Positions 53,390 through 62,546 of a DNA stretch of 64,000 nt are shown here, one piece after another; position 1 is the first letter of the stretch, and each line of letters starts with the position of its first letter. The notes beneath the pieces are model-generated. The model saw only the letters and a program-made list of their open reading frames with translations, did no database searches and was not told the DNA's origin. The translations under genes and the position numbers were made by a program. Origin of the DNA: SSC3 sp963769585 (GTDB lineage Bacteria > Actinomycetota > Actinomycetes > Propionibacteriales > Nocardioidaceae); NCBI GenBank assembly GCA_963769585.1, contig CAVYMJ010000006.1, positions 62,001-126,000 on the forward strand, read 5' to 3'.

Positions 53390-54442
53390 ATGGTCCAGGT
53401 CGGTCTGCTCCTCAGCGACGTACCCAAGTCGGTCACGCCCGCGCAGCAGTTCAAGGATGTCCTCCGCATCGTGGAGAAGGCGCAGGAGAACGGCTTCACC
53501 TACATCGCGATCGGTCAGCACTTCCTGTACGGCGAGCTGCGCTGGCTGCAGCCGGTACCGCTGCTGGCCCGGCTGGCCGCGGAGTGCGACCCGAACACGA
53601 AGCTGGTCACCCAGATCATGATCGCGCCGCTCTACCACCCGGTGATGCTGGCCGAGGAGATCGCGACGCTCGACGTGGTGACGGAGGGTCGCCTGGTCTT
53701 CGGCGCCGGTCTGGGTTATCGCCCGGAAGAGTTCGACTACCTCGACGTGCCGTTCAAGCAGCGCGCCGGCCGCTTCGACGAGTCCCTGGAGCTGATGAAG
53801 AAGCTCTGGACCCAGGAGACCGTCAATCACCAGGGCAAGTACTGGACGCTCGAGGACGTGCACCCGCACCTGTTCCCGGTCCAGGACCCGCACCCACCGA
53901 TCTGGATCGGCGCGCACGCCATCCCCGGCGTACAGCGTGCCGCGAAGTACGGTGACGCCTACGCCTGCCCGCCCGAGACCCCGAAGCACGAGGTGGCCGA
54001 GCGCTTCGCGATCGTCAGGGACGGCTTCGCCGAGCGTGGCAAGGTGTTCGGGCCGCAGCCGCTGCGCCGCAACTGCCTGGTGGCTGACACCCGCGAAGAG
54101 GCCATGGTCGAGTACGCGAGGGTCGCGCAGGGCCGGTACCTCACCTACGCCGCCAAGGGCCTGGACGTCATGAAGAACACCGACCTGGAGAACGAGTTCG
54201 CCAAGGCGGTCTCAGGTCACGCCGTCATCGGCAGCCCGGACGAGGTCGTGGCGCAGCTGACCGACCTGGTCACCACGCTGCCGGTCGACCCGCTGCTGCT
54301 GCGTCCGCAGTGGCCGACGATGAGTGCGGACGAGACGATCGCAGCCATCCAGCGGCTCGGCCGTGAGGTCGTCCCGGCCATGCGGGCGATCCAGGCGCGC
54401 AGCGACATCCCCGAGGAGTCCCTCGTCAGCGAGCCGGCATGA
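53390..54442 (+). CDS. Luciferase-like (LLM) oxidoreductase, possibly F420-dependent
   Basis: 350 aa, paralog of the 35077 protein: VGLLLSDVPKSVTPAQQF, GFTYIAIGQHFLYGELRWLQPVPLLARLAAE, EEIATLDVVTEGRLVFGAGLGYRPEEFDY, LMKKLWTQETVNHQGKYW and PHPPIWIGAHA. ATG 53390 follows GAAGGCGAGAG; the longer 52904 reading is a shadow of the SDR. Overlaps the ligase by 4 nt. The cofactor is FMN or F420. Confidence 0.85.
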   Translation: MVQVGLLLSDVPKSVTPAQQFKDVLRIVEKAQENGFTYIAIGQHFLYGELRWLQPVPLLARLAAECDPNTKLVTQIMIAPLYHPVMLAEEIATLDVVTEGRLVFGAGLGYRPEEFDYLDVPFKQRAGRFDESLELMKKLWTQETVNHQGKYWTLEDVHPHLFPVQDPHPPIWIGAHAIPGVQRAAKYGDAYACPPETPKHEVAERFAIVRDGFAERGKVFGPQPLRRNCLVADTREEAMVEYARVAQGRYLTYAAKGLDVMKNTDLENEFAKAVSGHAVIGSPDEVVAQLTDLVTTLPVDPLLLRPQWPTMSADETIAAIQRLGREVVPAMRAIQARSDIPEESLVSEPA

Positions 54443-56097
54443 CCAAACAGCCCATGGTCTACACCGATCTGGTGCCGGCCTTCGCGGACCCGGACACGTG
54501 GACCTTCGCCCACGTGCTCAGGCACCATGCCGGGGTGCGCCCCGACGCGGTCTGTCTGGACTGCCCCGAGGAAGGTTTGACCCGGACGTATGCCGAGGCG
54601 CTCGACGGCGCCGAGGTGGTGGCGAGCGCCTTCTATGCCAACGGCGCGCAGCAGGGTGACCGCGTCGTGATCATGGCCGTCAACTCGTCGCAGCTGGTGC
54701 GCTCCTGGTGGGGCACCGCACTCGGTGGGCTGGTAGAAGTGCCGATCAACACCAACTACGAGGGTGAGTTCCTGCGCCACCAGCTCGCCGTCGCGCAGGC
54801 CCGCTACGCCGTCATCGACGACGCCTTCGCCGAGCGCTGGGTGGCCATCGCCGAGCACGCCCGGATGGTGGAGAAGCTCTGGCTGGTCGACACCGGCGCA
54901 GGCACTCGCGACAAGGCCATCGCGCTGCTGCAGGAGAACGGCTGGGAGGCCGCCCCCTGGGAGGAGCTCGAGCAGGCCGACAAGGTCGACCTGCCGATGC
55001 CCCGACCGCAGGACCTGGGCGCGATCTTCTACACCTCCGGCACCACCGGGCCGTCCAAGGGCGTCGCGATGCCGTTCGGGCAGCTCTACTTCTTCGCCCA
55101 GATCGTGGTCTCGCTGACCAGGCTGACCCACGAGGACACCTACCTCACCACCACGCCGCTGTTTCACGGCAACGCACAGTTCATGGCTGTCTACCCGGCG
55201 ATCGTCGCGGGTGGTCGTGCCGTCGTACGGTCCAAGTTCAGCGCCAGCAGGTGGATCGACCACGTCCGCGACTCCGGGGTGACGGTCACCAACTTCGTCG
55301 GTGTGATGATGGACTTCGCCTGGAAGCAGCCGCCCCGCGAGGACGACCGGGACAACGTTCTGCGCTGCGTGTACGCCGCCCCGACCGCGAGCACGATCGT
55401 CGAGCAGTTCAAGGACCGCTACGGCATCGAGGCGTTCGTGGACGCTTTCGGCCTCACCGAGACCTGCGCGCCGATCATGTCGCCGTACGGCGTCCCGCGG
55501 CCTGCCGGTGCGGCAGGTCTGGCCAACACGGAGTGGTTCGACATCCGGCTGGTCGACCCGGAGACCGACCGCGAGGTGGCGGTCGGGGAGGTCGGCGAAC
55601 TGGTCGTGCGCCCGGTGCACCCGTGGACCTGCAGCAACGGCTACTACAACATGCCGGAGAAGACGATCGAGGCCTGGCGGAACCTGTGGTTCCACACCGG
55701 GGACGCGCTGCGCCGCGACGAAGACGGCTGGTACTACTTCATCGACCGCTACAAGGACGCCCTGCGCAGGCGCGGGGAGAACATCAGCTCCTACGAGGTC
55801 GAGCAGGCGATCCTGGGTCACCCCGCGATCGTCGAGGCGGCGGTGCTCGGCGTACCCGCCGACCAGGAGGCCGGCGAGGACGAGGTGCTGGCAGTCGTCG
55901 TGACCTCGGAGGCGGTCGACCCCGCCGAGATCCTGGGCTGGTGCGAGGGCCGGATTCCCACCTTCGCGATCCCTCGCTACCTGCGCGTGATCGACGCGCT
56001 TCCCAAGACACCCTCGGAGAAGGTGCGCAAGGCCGCGCTCCGCGAGGACGGGGTCACCCCCGACACCTACGACCGCACCGCCGCCGTGGGCGGCTGA
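54439..56097 (+). CDS. AMP-binding acyl-CoA synthetase
   Basis: 552 aa. P-loop FYTSGTTGPSKGVAMPF, FGLTETCAPIMSPYGV, WFHTGDALRRDEDGWYYFIDRYKDALRRRGENISSYEVE and the Lys region LPKTPSEKVRKAAL. It resembles crotonobetaine/carnitine-type and bile-acid/steroid-acid CoA ligases. It activates an acid for the following dehydrogenase. Confidence 0.9.
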   Translation: MTKQPMVYTDLVPAFADPDTWTFAHVLRHHAGVRPDAVCLDCPEEGLTRTYAEALDGAEVVASAFYANGAQQGDRVVIMAVNSSQLVRSWWGTALGGLVEVPINTNYEGEFLRHQLAVAQARYAVIDDAFAERWVAIAEHARMVEKLWLVDTGAGTRDKAIALLQENGWEAAPWEELEQADKVDLPMPRPQDLGAIFYTSGTTGPSKGVAMPFGQLYFFAQIVVSLTRLTHEDTYLTTTPLFHGNAQFMAVYPAIVAGGRAVVRSKFSASRWIDHVRDSGVTVTNFVGVMMDFAWKQPPREDDRDNVLRCVYAAPTASTIVEQFKDRYGIEAFVDAFGLTETCAPIMSPYGVPRPAGAAGLANTEWFDIRLVDPETDREVAVGEVGELVVRPVHPWTCSNGYYNMPEKTIEAWRNLWFHTGDALRRDEDGWYYFIDRYKDALRRRGENISSYEVEQAILGHPAIVEAAVLGVPADQEAGEDEVLAVVVTSEAVDPAEILGWCEGRIPTFAIPRYLRVIDALPKTPSEKVRKAALREDGVTPDTYDRTAAVGG

Positions 56098-56107
56098 GGA
56101 GAGCGAC

Positions 56108-57274
56108 ATGGACTACACCCCCGATCCGGTTCACGAGGACATCCGCCAGGCGGTGCGCAGCCTCTGCTCGAAGTTCCCCGACGAGTACTGGATGGAGCAC
56201 GACGAGTCCCACGAGTTCCCCTGGGAGTTCTACAACGCGATCGCCGAGGCTGGCTGGCTGGGTCTGACTGTGCCCGAGGAGTACGGCGGCGGCGGACTCG
56301 GCGTGACCGAGGCCGCGATCGTCGAGCAGGAGATCTCCGCGTCGGGCGCAGGGATGGGCGGCTGCAGCGCCGTACACATCGGCATCTTCGGATTCGAGCC
56401 GATCATCCACCACGGCAGCGAGGACCTGAAGCAGCGCTTCCTGCCGCGAGTGGTCACCGGCGACCTGCACACGTCGTTCGCGGTGACCGAGCCTGACGCC
56501 GGTACCGACACCACCAACATCAAGACGTTCGCCAAGAAGGTCGACGGCGGCTGGCTGGTGACCGGCAAGAAGGTGTGGATCACCAAGGCGCTCGAGGCCG
56601 AGCGGATGCTGATCCTGGTGCGCACCAGCCCTCGCGAAGAAGGCGGCAAGCGCACGGCCGGGATGACCCTGATGTTCGCGGAGATGGACCGCGAGAAGGT
56701 GCAGATCCGGCCGATCCCGAAGATGGGCCGCAACGCCGTCGACACCAATGAGCTCTTCATCGACGATCTCTTCGTCGCGGACGAGGACGTCGTCGGCGAG
56801 GTCGGCGGTGGCTTCAAGGCGATCCTGGGTGGCCTGAACGCCGAGCGCGTCATCTCGGCCAACGCCGCGCTGGGTCTGGGCAAGGTCGCGCTCCGCCGCG
56901 GCACGCTGTACGCCAAGGAGCGCGAGGTGTTCGGCCGGCCGATCGGCCAGAACCAGGGCATCGCCTTCCAGCTGGCCGAGGCCAAGATCCGCATCGAGGC
57001 CGCGGAGGCCGTCCTGCAGAAGGCAACCTGGATGGTCGACCAGGGCCTGCCCTGTGGGGCCGAGGCCAACTACGCCAAGTGGCTGTGCGCCGAGGCCGGG
57101 TTCTACGCCGCCGACGTCGCGCTCCAGGTGCACGGCGGGTACGGCTACGGCAAGGAGTTCCACGTCGAGCGCTACTTCCGGGAGTCGCGGCTGATGCGCA
57201 TCGCGCCGATCAGCCAGGAGATGGTGCTGAACTACGTAGCCGAGCACGTGCTCGGTCTTCCGCGGAGCTACTGA
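56108..57274 (+). CDS. Acyl-CoA dehydrogenase lacking the usual EGTxE motif
   Basis: 388 aa. EPDAGTDTTNIKTFAKK, NAERVISANAALGLGKVALRRGTLYAKEREVFGRPIGQNQGI and QVHGGYGYGKEFHVERYFRESRLMRIAPISQEMVLNYVAEHVLGLPRSY. Where the catalytic Glu is normally found (EGTxEI) this protein has IAPISQEM, a variant I believe occurs in an actinobacterial subgroup. It may use another base or be a different kind of flavoenzyme. GGAG precedes ATG 56108. Confidence 0.88.
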   Translation: MDYTPDPVHEDIRQAVRSLCSKFPDEYWMEHDESHEFPWEFYNAIAEAGWLGLTVPEEYGGGGLGVTEAAIVEQEISASGAGMGGCSAVHIGIFGFEPIIHHGSEDLKQRFLPRVVTGDLHTSFAVTEPDAGTDTTNIKTFAKKVDGGWLVTGKKVWITKALEAERMLILVRTSPREEGGKRTAGMTLMFAEMDREKVQIRPIPKMGRNAVDTNELFIDDLFVADEDVVGEVGGGFKAILGGLNAERVISANAALGLGKVALRRGTLYAKEREVFGRPIGQNQGIAFQLAEAKIRIEAAEAVLQKATWMVDQGLPCGAEANYAKWLCAEAGFYAADVALQVHGGYGYGKEFHVERYFRESRLMRIAPISQEMVLNYVAEHVLGLPRSY

Positions 57275-57284
57275 GGAGACCTCG

Positions 57285-58175
57285 ATGCAGCCCTACCGCT
57301 CCATCCTCTTCGTCCCCGGCCATCGCCCGGCCTGGGTCGACAAGGCCGTCGCCGCCGGCGCCGACTGCGTGGTGCTTGATCTGGAGGACTCCGTGCCCTC
57401 GGCCGAGAAGGTCGCGGCCCGCGCGATCGTGGCCGAGTCGATCGCGCGGGTGCGTGCCGGCAACCCCGACATCGGTCTCTTCGTCCGGGTGAACCCGCTC
57501 GCGACCCGGCTGACCGGTGGTGACCTGGAGGGAGTGGTCGTTCCAGGGCTGACCGGCATCTTCGCGCCGAAGATCGAGCAGGCTACCGACGTACTGCAGT
57601 ACGACGCGCTACTGGACCACTTCGAGGCGCGCAACGGGGTGACCGGCCTGGAGTACATCGTTCCGGTCGAGACCGTCCAGGCCATCCAGAACTGCCGCGA
57701 GGTGGCGCTCGCCTCGCCGCGCGTGGGCGCGATGATCGGCCCGAGCGCCGAGCACGCCGACATAGCGCGGGCCGTCGGCTACGAGTGGACCCCCGAAGGT
57801 CTGGAGACGCTGTACCTGCGCAGCCGGGTGCTGCTGGCCTGCCGTGAGGCGGGGATCCACGCGCTGACCGGGCTGTGGGAGGACCTGGAGAACCTCGACG
57901 GTCTCCGGGAGTTCGCGTTGCGCGGTCGCCGGCTCGGCTTCCGCGGCATGATCGCGATCCACCCCAAGCACGTCGCGACCGTCAACGACGTCTTCACGCC
58001 GTCGGCCGACGACGTCGCGTTCTACGAGGGCATGGTCAAGGCCTACGAAGCGGCCGCAGCCGAGGGTGCCGGGGCGTTGCGCTACCGCGGCCTGCACATC
58101 GACAAGGCGCACTACGACAAGGCAGTGGAGTGGCTCGAACGCGCCCACGCGATTCGGCGAGGAGAGAAGTCATGA
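57285..58175 (+). CDS. CitE-type CoA-ester lyase (HpcH/HpaI superfamily)
   Basis: 296 aa. SILFVPGHRPAWVDKAVAAGADCVVLDLEDSVPSAEK carries the metal-binding acidic motif; VPVETVQAIQNCREVA and MIGPSAEHADIARAVG follow. Mg2+-dependent lyases of this kind cleave citramalyl-, malyl- or HMG-type CoA esters. The order acyl-CoA dehydrogenase - CitE - MaoC recalls the mycobacterial fadE19-Rv2499c-Rv2498c region for leucine breakdown. Overlaps the MaoC gene by 4 nt. Confidence 0.88.
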   Translation: MQPYRSILFVPGHRPAWVDKAVAAGADCVVLDLEDSVPSAEKVAARAIVAESIARVRAGNPDIGLFVRVNPLATRLTGGDLEGVVVPGLTGIFAPKIEQATDVLQYDALLDHFEARNGVTGLEYIVPVETVQAIQNCREVALASPRVGAMIGPSAEHADIARAVGYEWTPEGLETLYLRSRVLLACREAGIHALTGLWEDLENLDGLREFALRGRRLGFRGMIAIHPKHVATVNDVFTPSADDVAFYEGMVKAYEAAAAEGAGALRYRGLHIDKAHYDKAVEWLERAHAIRRGEKS

Positions 58176-58645
58176 CGATGCGAGGGCTCTACTTCGAGGA
58201 GTTCGAGATCGGCGCGCACTACAAGCACGGACTGACGCGGACGATCACCGAGATGGACAACGTCATGTTCACCTCGCTGACCATGAACGTGCAGCCGTTG
58301 CACTTGGACGAGGAGTTCGCGAAGAAGTCGATCCACGGCCAGCGGGTGCTGAACAGCCTCTTCACGGTGGCGCTGATCGGCGCCTTCCACGTCCCTGAGC
58401 TGACGATGGGAACGACGCTGGGCAACCTCGGCTACGACAAGATCAAGTTCCCCAACCCGGTCTTCCACGGAGACACCCTCCGTGGCGAGACCACGATCCT
58501 CAACAAGCGCGAGTCCAAGGGCCGCACCGACTCGGGGATCGTCTGGTTCGAGCACATCGGACTCAACCAGCGCGACCAGGTCGTCGTCGAGATGACCCGT
58601 GTCGGCCTGATGGCCAAGCGACCCACGGACGGAGAAGTCTCATGA
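58172..58645 (+). CDS. MaoC-like hot-dog dehydratase
   Basis: 157 aa, single hot-dog domain: YFEEFEIGAHYKHGLTRTITEMDNVMF, MNVQPLHLDEEFAKKSIHGQRVLNSLFTVAL and FPNPVFHGDTLRGETTILNKRESKGR. The D...H hydratase motif is in PLHLDEEFA. It would hydrate an enoyl-CoA such as mesaconyl- or methylglutaconyl-type esters before the CitE lyase. Overlaps citE-like and ALDH genes by 4 nt. Confidence 0.88.
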   Translation: MTMRGLYFEEFEIGAHYKHGLTRTITEMDNVMFTSLTMNVQPLHLDEEFAKKSIHGQRVLNSLFTVALIGAFHVPELTMGTTLGNLGYDKIKFPNPVFHGDTLRGETTILNKRESKGRTDSGIVWFEHIGLNQRDQVVVEMTRVGLMAKRPTDGEVS

Positions 58646-60126
58646 CCACCACCCCCGAGCGCACCCGGAACCCCTTGCAGGACTGGGTTCCCGAGACGCG
58701 CACCCTGCTCATCGGTGACCAGAACGCCCAGCCCGCGGGCGCCACCTGGGACGTGGTGAACCCGGCCACCGAGGCGGTCATCGCCACGGTGGGCGGTGCC
58801 TCGGCGGCGCAGGTCGACGAGGCTGTCGCTGCCGCGCGCAAGGCGTTCCCCTCCTGGGCGGGGCTGTCCGGGGAGGAGCGCTCGCGGCACATCCACCGCT
58901 TCGCCGACGCACTCGAGGCGGCGGCCGACCGACTGCTGCCCTCGATCGTCAACGAGGTCGGGACGCCCGTTTCCCTGGCCGAGTACCTCCAGGTCAAGAT
59001 GGCGGTGCAGGAGCACCTGCGCTGGGCGGCTGAGGCGGCCAAGGTCGACCGCACCATCCACCTGGGCGGCTTCGACAAGCCGCACCCGACGATGAGCGAC
59101 GTCATCCACGAGCCGGTCGGCGTCGTGGCCGCGATCACCGGGTACAACTACCCGCTCAACCTCGCCGTCTTCAAGTTCGGCGCCGCACTGGCGGCCGGCT
59201 GCACCGTCGTACTGCTGCCGTCGCCGCGTACGCCGCTGACCACGCTCTTCCTCGGCGACCTGATCAAGGAGGCGGGGCTGCCGCCGGGCGTGATGAACGT
59301 GATCGTCGGGGGAGCCGACGTCGGCCAGCAGCTCTCCTCGCACCCCGGCGTCGACCGGGTCTCCTTCACCGGCTCGGACGGGGTCGGTGCCGCGATCATG
59401 GCGCAGGCCGCGCAGAACCTGACCGGAGTCACCCTCGAGCTCGGCGGGAAGTCGCCCAGCATCGTGATGCCTGATGTCGACGTGAACAAGATCGCCGTCG
59501 AGATGCACCTGCGCTGGTCCCGCAACGGCGGCCAGGGCTGCGCCGCTCTGGCGCGGCTGCTGGTGCACCAGGACAAGTACGAGGAGTTCCTCACCGCCGG
59601 CGCTTCGGCCTTCGACCAGATGGTCGTGGGGGACCCGTGGGACCCGGCCACCAACATCGGCCCGATGATCCGCCCCGACCACAAGGCACGGGTGCTGGGC
59701 TTCGTGGACGAGGCGGTCGAGGCGGGCGGCACCAAGCTGCTCGAAGTGACCAAGCCCCTCCCCGAGAAGGGCTACTTCGTCAACCCGGTGCTGCTCGGCG
59801 ACCTGGCCCCTGACGCCCGCGCCGTCCAGCAGGAGATCTTCGGACCGGTCGCAGTGATCCTGCCCTTCAAGGACACCGAGGACGCGATCCGGCTGGCCAA
59901 CGACACGCCGTACGGGCTCGCGGCCAACGTCTGGTGCGACGACCCGGAGGAAGCGCGCCGGGTGGCGCTGCGGGTCCGGGCCGGCACGGTCTGGATCAAC
60001 GGCGGCGGTGCGATGCGCCCCGACGCTCCCTTCGGCGGCTACGGCAAGTCCGGTGTCGGCCGTGAGCTGGGCGAGTGGGGCATGCGCGAGTACCTCGAGG
60101 TCAAGCACCTCCAGTGGAGGGTCTGA
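58642..60126 (+). CDS. Aldehyde dehydrogenase
   Basis: 494 aa. VVAAITGYNYPLNLAVFKFGAALAAG, catalytic Glu in TLELGGKSPSIVM, Cys in NGGQGCAALARL, EEIFGPVAVIL-like segment (QQEIFGPVAVILPFKD) and the ending EYLEVKHLQW. Paralog of the 32061 enzyme; both lie beside a luciferase-like gene and a ligase. Stop overlaps the CoA-transferase start by 1 nt. Confidence 0.92.
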   Translation: MTTTPERTRNPLQDWVPETRTLLIGDQNAQPAGATWDVVNPATEAVIATVGGASAAQVDEAVAAARKAFPSWAGLSGEERSRHIHRFADALEAAADRLLPSIVNEVGTPVSLAEYLQVKMAVQEHLRWAAEAAKVDRTIHLGGFDKPHPTMSDVIHEPVGVVAAITGYNYPLNLAVFKFGAALAAGCTVVLLPSPRTPLTTLFLGDLIKEAGLPPGVMNVIVGGADVGQQLSSHPGVDRVSFTGSDGVGAAIMAQAAQNLTGVTLELGGKSPSIVMPDVDVNKIAVEMHLRWSRNGGQGCAALARLLVHQDKYEEFLTAGASAFDQMVVGDPWDPATNIGPMIRPDHKARVLGFVDEAVEAGGTKLLEVTKPLPEKGYFVNPVLLGDLAPDARAVQQEIFGPVAVILPFKDTEDAIRLANDTPYGLAANVWCDDPEEARRVALRVRAGTVWINGGGAMRPDAPFGGYGKSGVGRELGEWGMREYLEVKHLQWRV

Positions 60127-61298
60127 TGTCGGTGAACGACTCGCCGCGTACCGCAGGTCCGCTCGCGGGCGTCCGCGTGCTCGAGCTCGGCTCGATGTAC
60201 GCCGCGCCGACCTGTGGCCGGATGCTGCGCGACTTCGGTGCCGACGTGATCAAGGTCGAGGACCCGGCGCACGGCGACTACGCACGCCAGTGGACCCCGA
60301 TGAAGAACGGCCAGTCGCTGGGTTTTGCCCGGATCAACTCCGGCAAGCGCTCGATCGCGGTCGACCTGCGCAGCGACGAGGGTCGGGCGCTGGTACGTCG
60401 GCTCGCCGCGAAGGTCGACGTGGTGATCGAGTCGTTCCGGCCAGGTCGGATGGCGGAGTGGGGGCTTGGCTACGACGTACTGTCCGCGGAGAACCCGGGT
60501 CTGGTCCTGACCAGCGTCTCCGGTTTCGGTCAGACCGGCCCTTACAGCGAGAAGCCGGGGTTCGGCACTGTCGCCGAGACCGGCAGCGGGTTCGCCTTCA
60601 TCAACGGCTGGCCAGAGACGCCGCCGACCTCGCCGCCCTTCGGCTTTGCCGACTCGATCGCCGGCATCTCCGCGGCGATGGGCACGGCGATGGCGCTGTT
60701 CCGTCGCGAGCGGACCGGCGAGGGTGACCACGTCGACGTGGCGCTCTACGAGCCGCTGATGTTCATCGTCGGTGACATGCTGCTCAACTTCACCGGCACC
60801 GGCTACGTCCAGGGACGGGTCGGGAACGGCACGGGCTCGGCGTCACCGCGGGGCGTCTACCAGGCCTCAGACGGCAAGTGGCTCTCGATCGCTGCGAGCA
60901 ACCAGGGCATCGCCAAGCGGCTCTTCGCCGCCATGGACCGGCCCGAGCTGATCGAGGACCCGCGCTACGCCACCAACGCCGTACGGATGCAGCACAACGA
61001 CGAGCTCCAGGCCATCGTGACCAGCTGGGTCGCCGAGCGGCCGCGGTCGGAGATCCTCGAGGTGCTGGAGAAGTTCGAGGTGGTCTGCTCCCAGGTGAAC
61101 GACGCCAGCGACATCGTCGCGGACCCGCACTTCAAGGAGCGCACCCTCGTCGAGATCACCGGCAGCGAAGCCCTGGGACGCGTGCTCACGCCCGGTCCGG
61201 TCCTGCACGTCAAGGGCTACGCGGGCCCCGGCTACCACGGCGTACCGGGGATCGGCGAGCACACCGACGAAGTTCTGGCGGAGCTGCTCCCCGAGTAG
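60126..61298 (+). CDS. Class III CoA-transferase (CaiB/BaiF)
   Basis: 390 aa. LAGVRVLELGSMYAAPTCGRMLRDFGADVIKVE is the CaiB/BaiF start; FGFADSIAGISAAMG likely bears the catalytic Asp, and VCSQVNDASDIVADPHFKERTLVEI the C-terminal part. It moves CoA between acids without ATP. Start is TGATG-coupled to the ALDH stop; the longer in-frame reading is rejected. Last gene of the operon. Confidence 0.92.
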   Translation: MSVNDSPRTAGPLAGVRVLELGSMYAAPTCGRMLRDFGADVIKVEDPAHGDYARQWTPMKNGQSLGFARINSGKRSIAVDLRSDEGRALVRRLAAKVDVVIESFRPGRMAEWGLGYDVLSAENPGLVLTSVSGFGQTGPYSEKPGFGTVAETGSGFAFINGWPETPPTSPPFGFADSIAGISAAMGTAMALFRRERTGEGDHVDVALYEPLMFIVGDMLLNFTGTGYVQGRVGNGTGSASPRGVYQASDGKWLSIAASNQGIAKRLFAAMDRPELIEDPRYATNAVRMQHNDELQAIVTSWVAERPRSEILEVLEKFEVVCSQVNDASDIVADPHFKERTLVEITGSEALGRVLTPGPVLHVKGYAGPGYHGVPGIGEHTDEVLAELLPE

Positions 61299-61526
61299 CT
61301 CCCGTGCCCGCGTCAACCCGCCCAGAATGACGCATCAAAACGCAGATCACTTCGGTGAGTTGCCCGGAGACCCGGATGGCAATGAGGCGGCGTAACGTCC
61401 GACCGCGTGATCGCCTTGGGGACATGCTTCGCTCGACGAGGTATGAAGAGGCCGGGTTCGACGACGCGCCCGAGGCGCCCCAGCGGTCGCGTACGCCACG
61501 AGGAGGCGTCGGACCTGGGCCGGGGC
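61299..61526. other. Intergenic region, no gene recognized
   Basis: 228 nt between the CoA-transferase end and the end of a convergent frameshifted gene. No terminator hairpin, RNA gene or recognizable coding sequence was seen. Confidence 0.5.
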
Positions 61527-62362
61527 TCAGGGGTGAATCGGCGTGCGTCGAACGTTGTACGCGCGCAAGGCGGACTCGACGAGGGCGACCGCATAGCCAG
61601 TCATGTTGGCGATGTTCGCCAGGGATGAGGTCGCCTGGAACGTGACGACGGTTCCGTCCTCGGAGACGGCGACCTCGTCCCGGTCGGTGGCGGTTAGGCC
61701 CGCCCAAGTGTCGCCGTGCGTGAGGCCGCTCAGAAGTCGCCAGATGACCTCGGCCGTGTCCGCGTTCGCGCCGGTGCCTTCGGCCGCTTCGCGGACGATG
61801 AGGCGATAGCCCGCACCCGCCTTGCAGGCGCCGAGAGCGTGACGCCGGGACGACCCATGATGACCTCCTCCAGGCGTGTGAGGCGTTTGTCATACGTGCC
61901 CGCCTCGTGGCCCAGGAGGGCGGCGGCCACGTCGCCCTTCCGGGCGTCCTGGAGCAGGAGACGGAAACGGCGGGTCAGGCGGACGTCACGGTTGGACGGG
62001 GCGAGGAGCCAGAGCGCGACGGCTGCGTTCTCAATGGCCGCGCGGAGCATTGGATAAGCGGCGTAGGGGTAGGTCATGACCTGGAGACTTGGTGCCTCAC
62101 CACGGACTGTAAGAGCGCGGAGCGCTTGAAGGTTGTCGACGGCGTGGACGGTGCCGTACCAAGCGGCGTGAGAGAGCTGAAACGGCCGCGAGGCCCTGTT
62201 GTCGCCTGCCAACGGACTACCGGGCGTGACGTCGGCGGCCTCGGCCGTTCCGACGTGCGCTCGGAGGGTGTCGATGCGTGGGGCCAGCTCAACGGCCAAG
62301 AGACGGGACCCTTCGTCCTCGGCCTCTTTCGGGGAAAGCTTGGAGGACGACGTGTCAGTCAT
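61527..62362 (-). pseudogene. Unknown protein gene interrupted by one frameshift
   Basis: Frame 1 from ATG 62362 reads MTDTSSSKLSPKEAEDEGSR through AAIENAAVALWLLAPSNRDVRLTRRF to EEVIMGRPGVTL. It then becomes nonsense. From about 61830 another frame continues ACKAGAGYRLIVREAAEGTG, then EVIWRLLSGLTHGDTWAGL and ANIANMTGYAVALVESAL to TGA 61527. Joined, ~277 aa. No known family recognized; composition is soluble and helical. Pseudogene or single-base sequence error. Confidence 0.65.
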
Positions 62363-62528
62363 GAGTGCATGATCCCAGCGAGCGCCGACAGATTGGCGCG
62401 TACCTCGTTGGGGCTCCATCCCAGCGAGACGTGTTCGGCAGGACCAGCGCCTGAAGGCGGTGCGTCCATGCGCGCAACGCGGCCGCGTCCCATTCCGCCG
62501 CTAGCCGGACGCACTCACATGCAGTCAT
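62355..62528 (-). CDS. Possible 57-codon ORF overlapping the next gene
   Basis: ATG 62528 to TGA 62355, overlapping the start of the unknown gene by 8 nt. The product begins MTACECVRLAAEWDAAALRA and is Trp/Arg-rich. There is no clear ribosome site and no family recognized. It could be translationally coupled or just chance. Confidence 0.25.
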   Translation of the reverse strand: MTACECVRLAAEWDAAALRAWTHRLQALVLPNTSRWDGAPTRYAPICRRSLGSCTHD

Positions 62529-62546
62529 GGAAGCTGATCGAGTGGG

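Noticed and set aside
54217..56109. 630-codon open frame on the minus strand
   Set aside because: Antisense of the ligase gene at 54439, which has full AMP-binding motifs.
58432..60108. 558-codon open frame on the minus strand
   Set aside because: Antisense of the aldehyde dehydrogenase at 58642.
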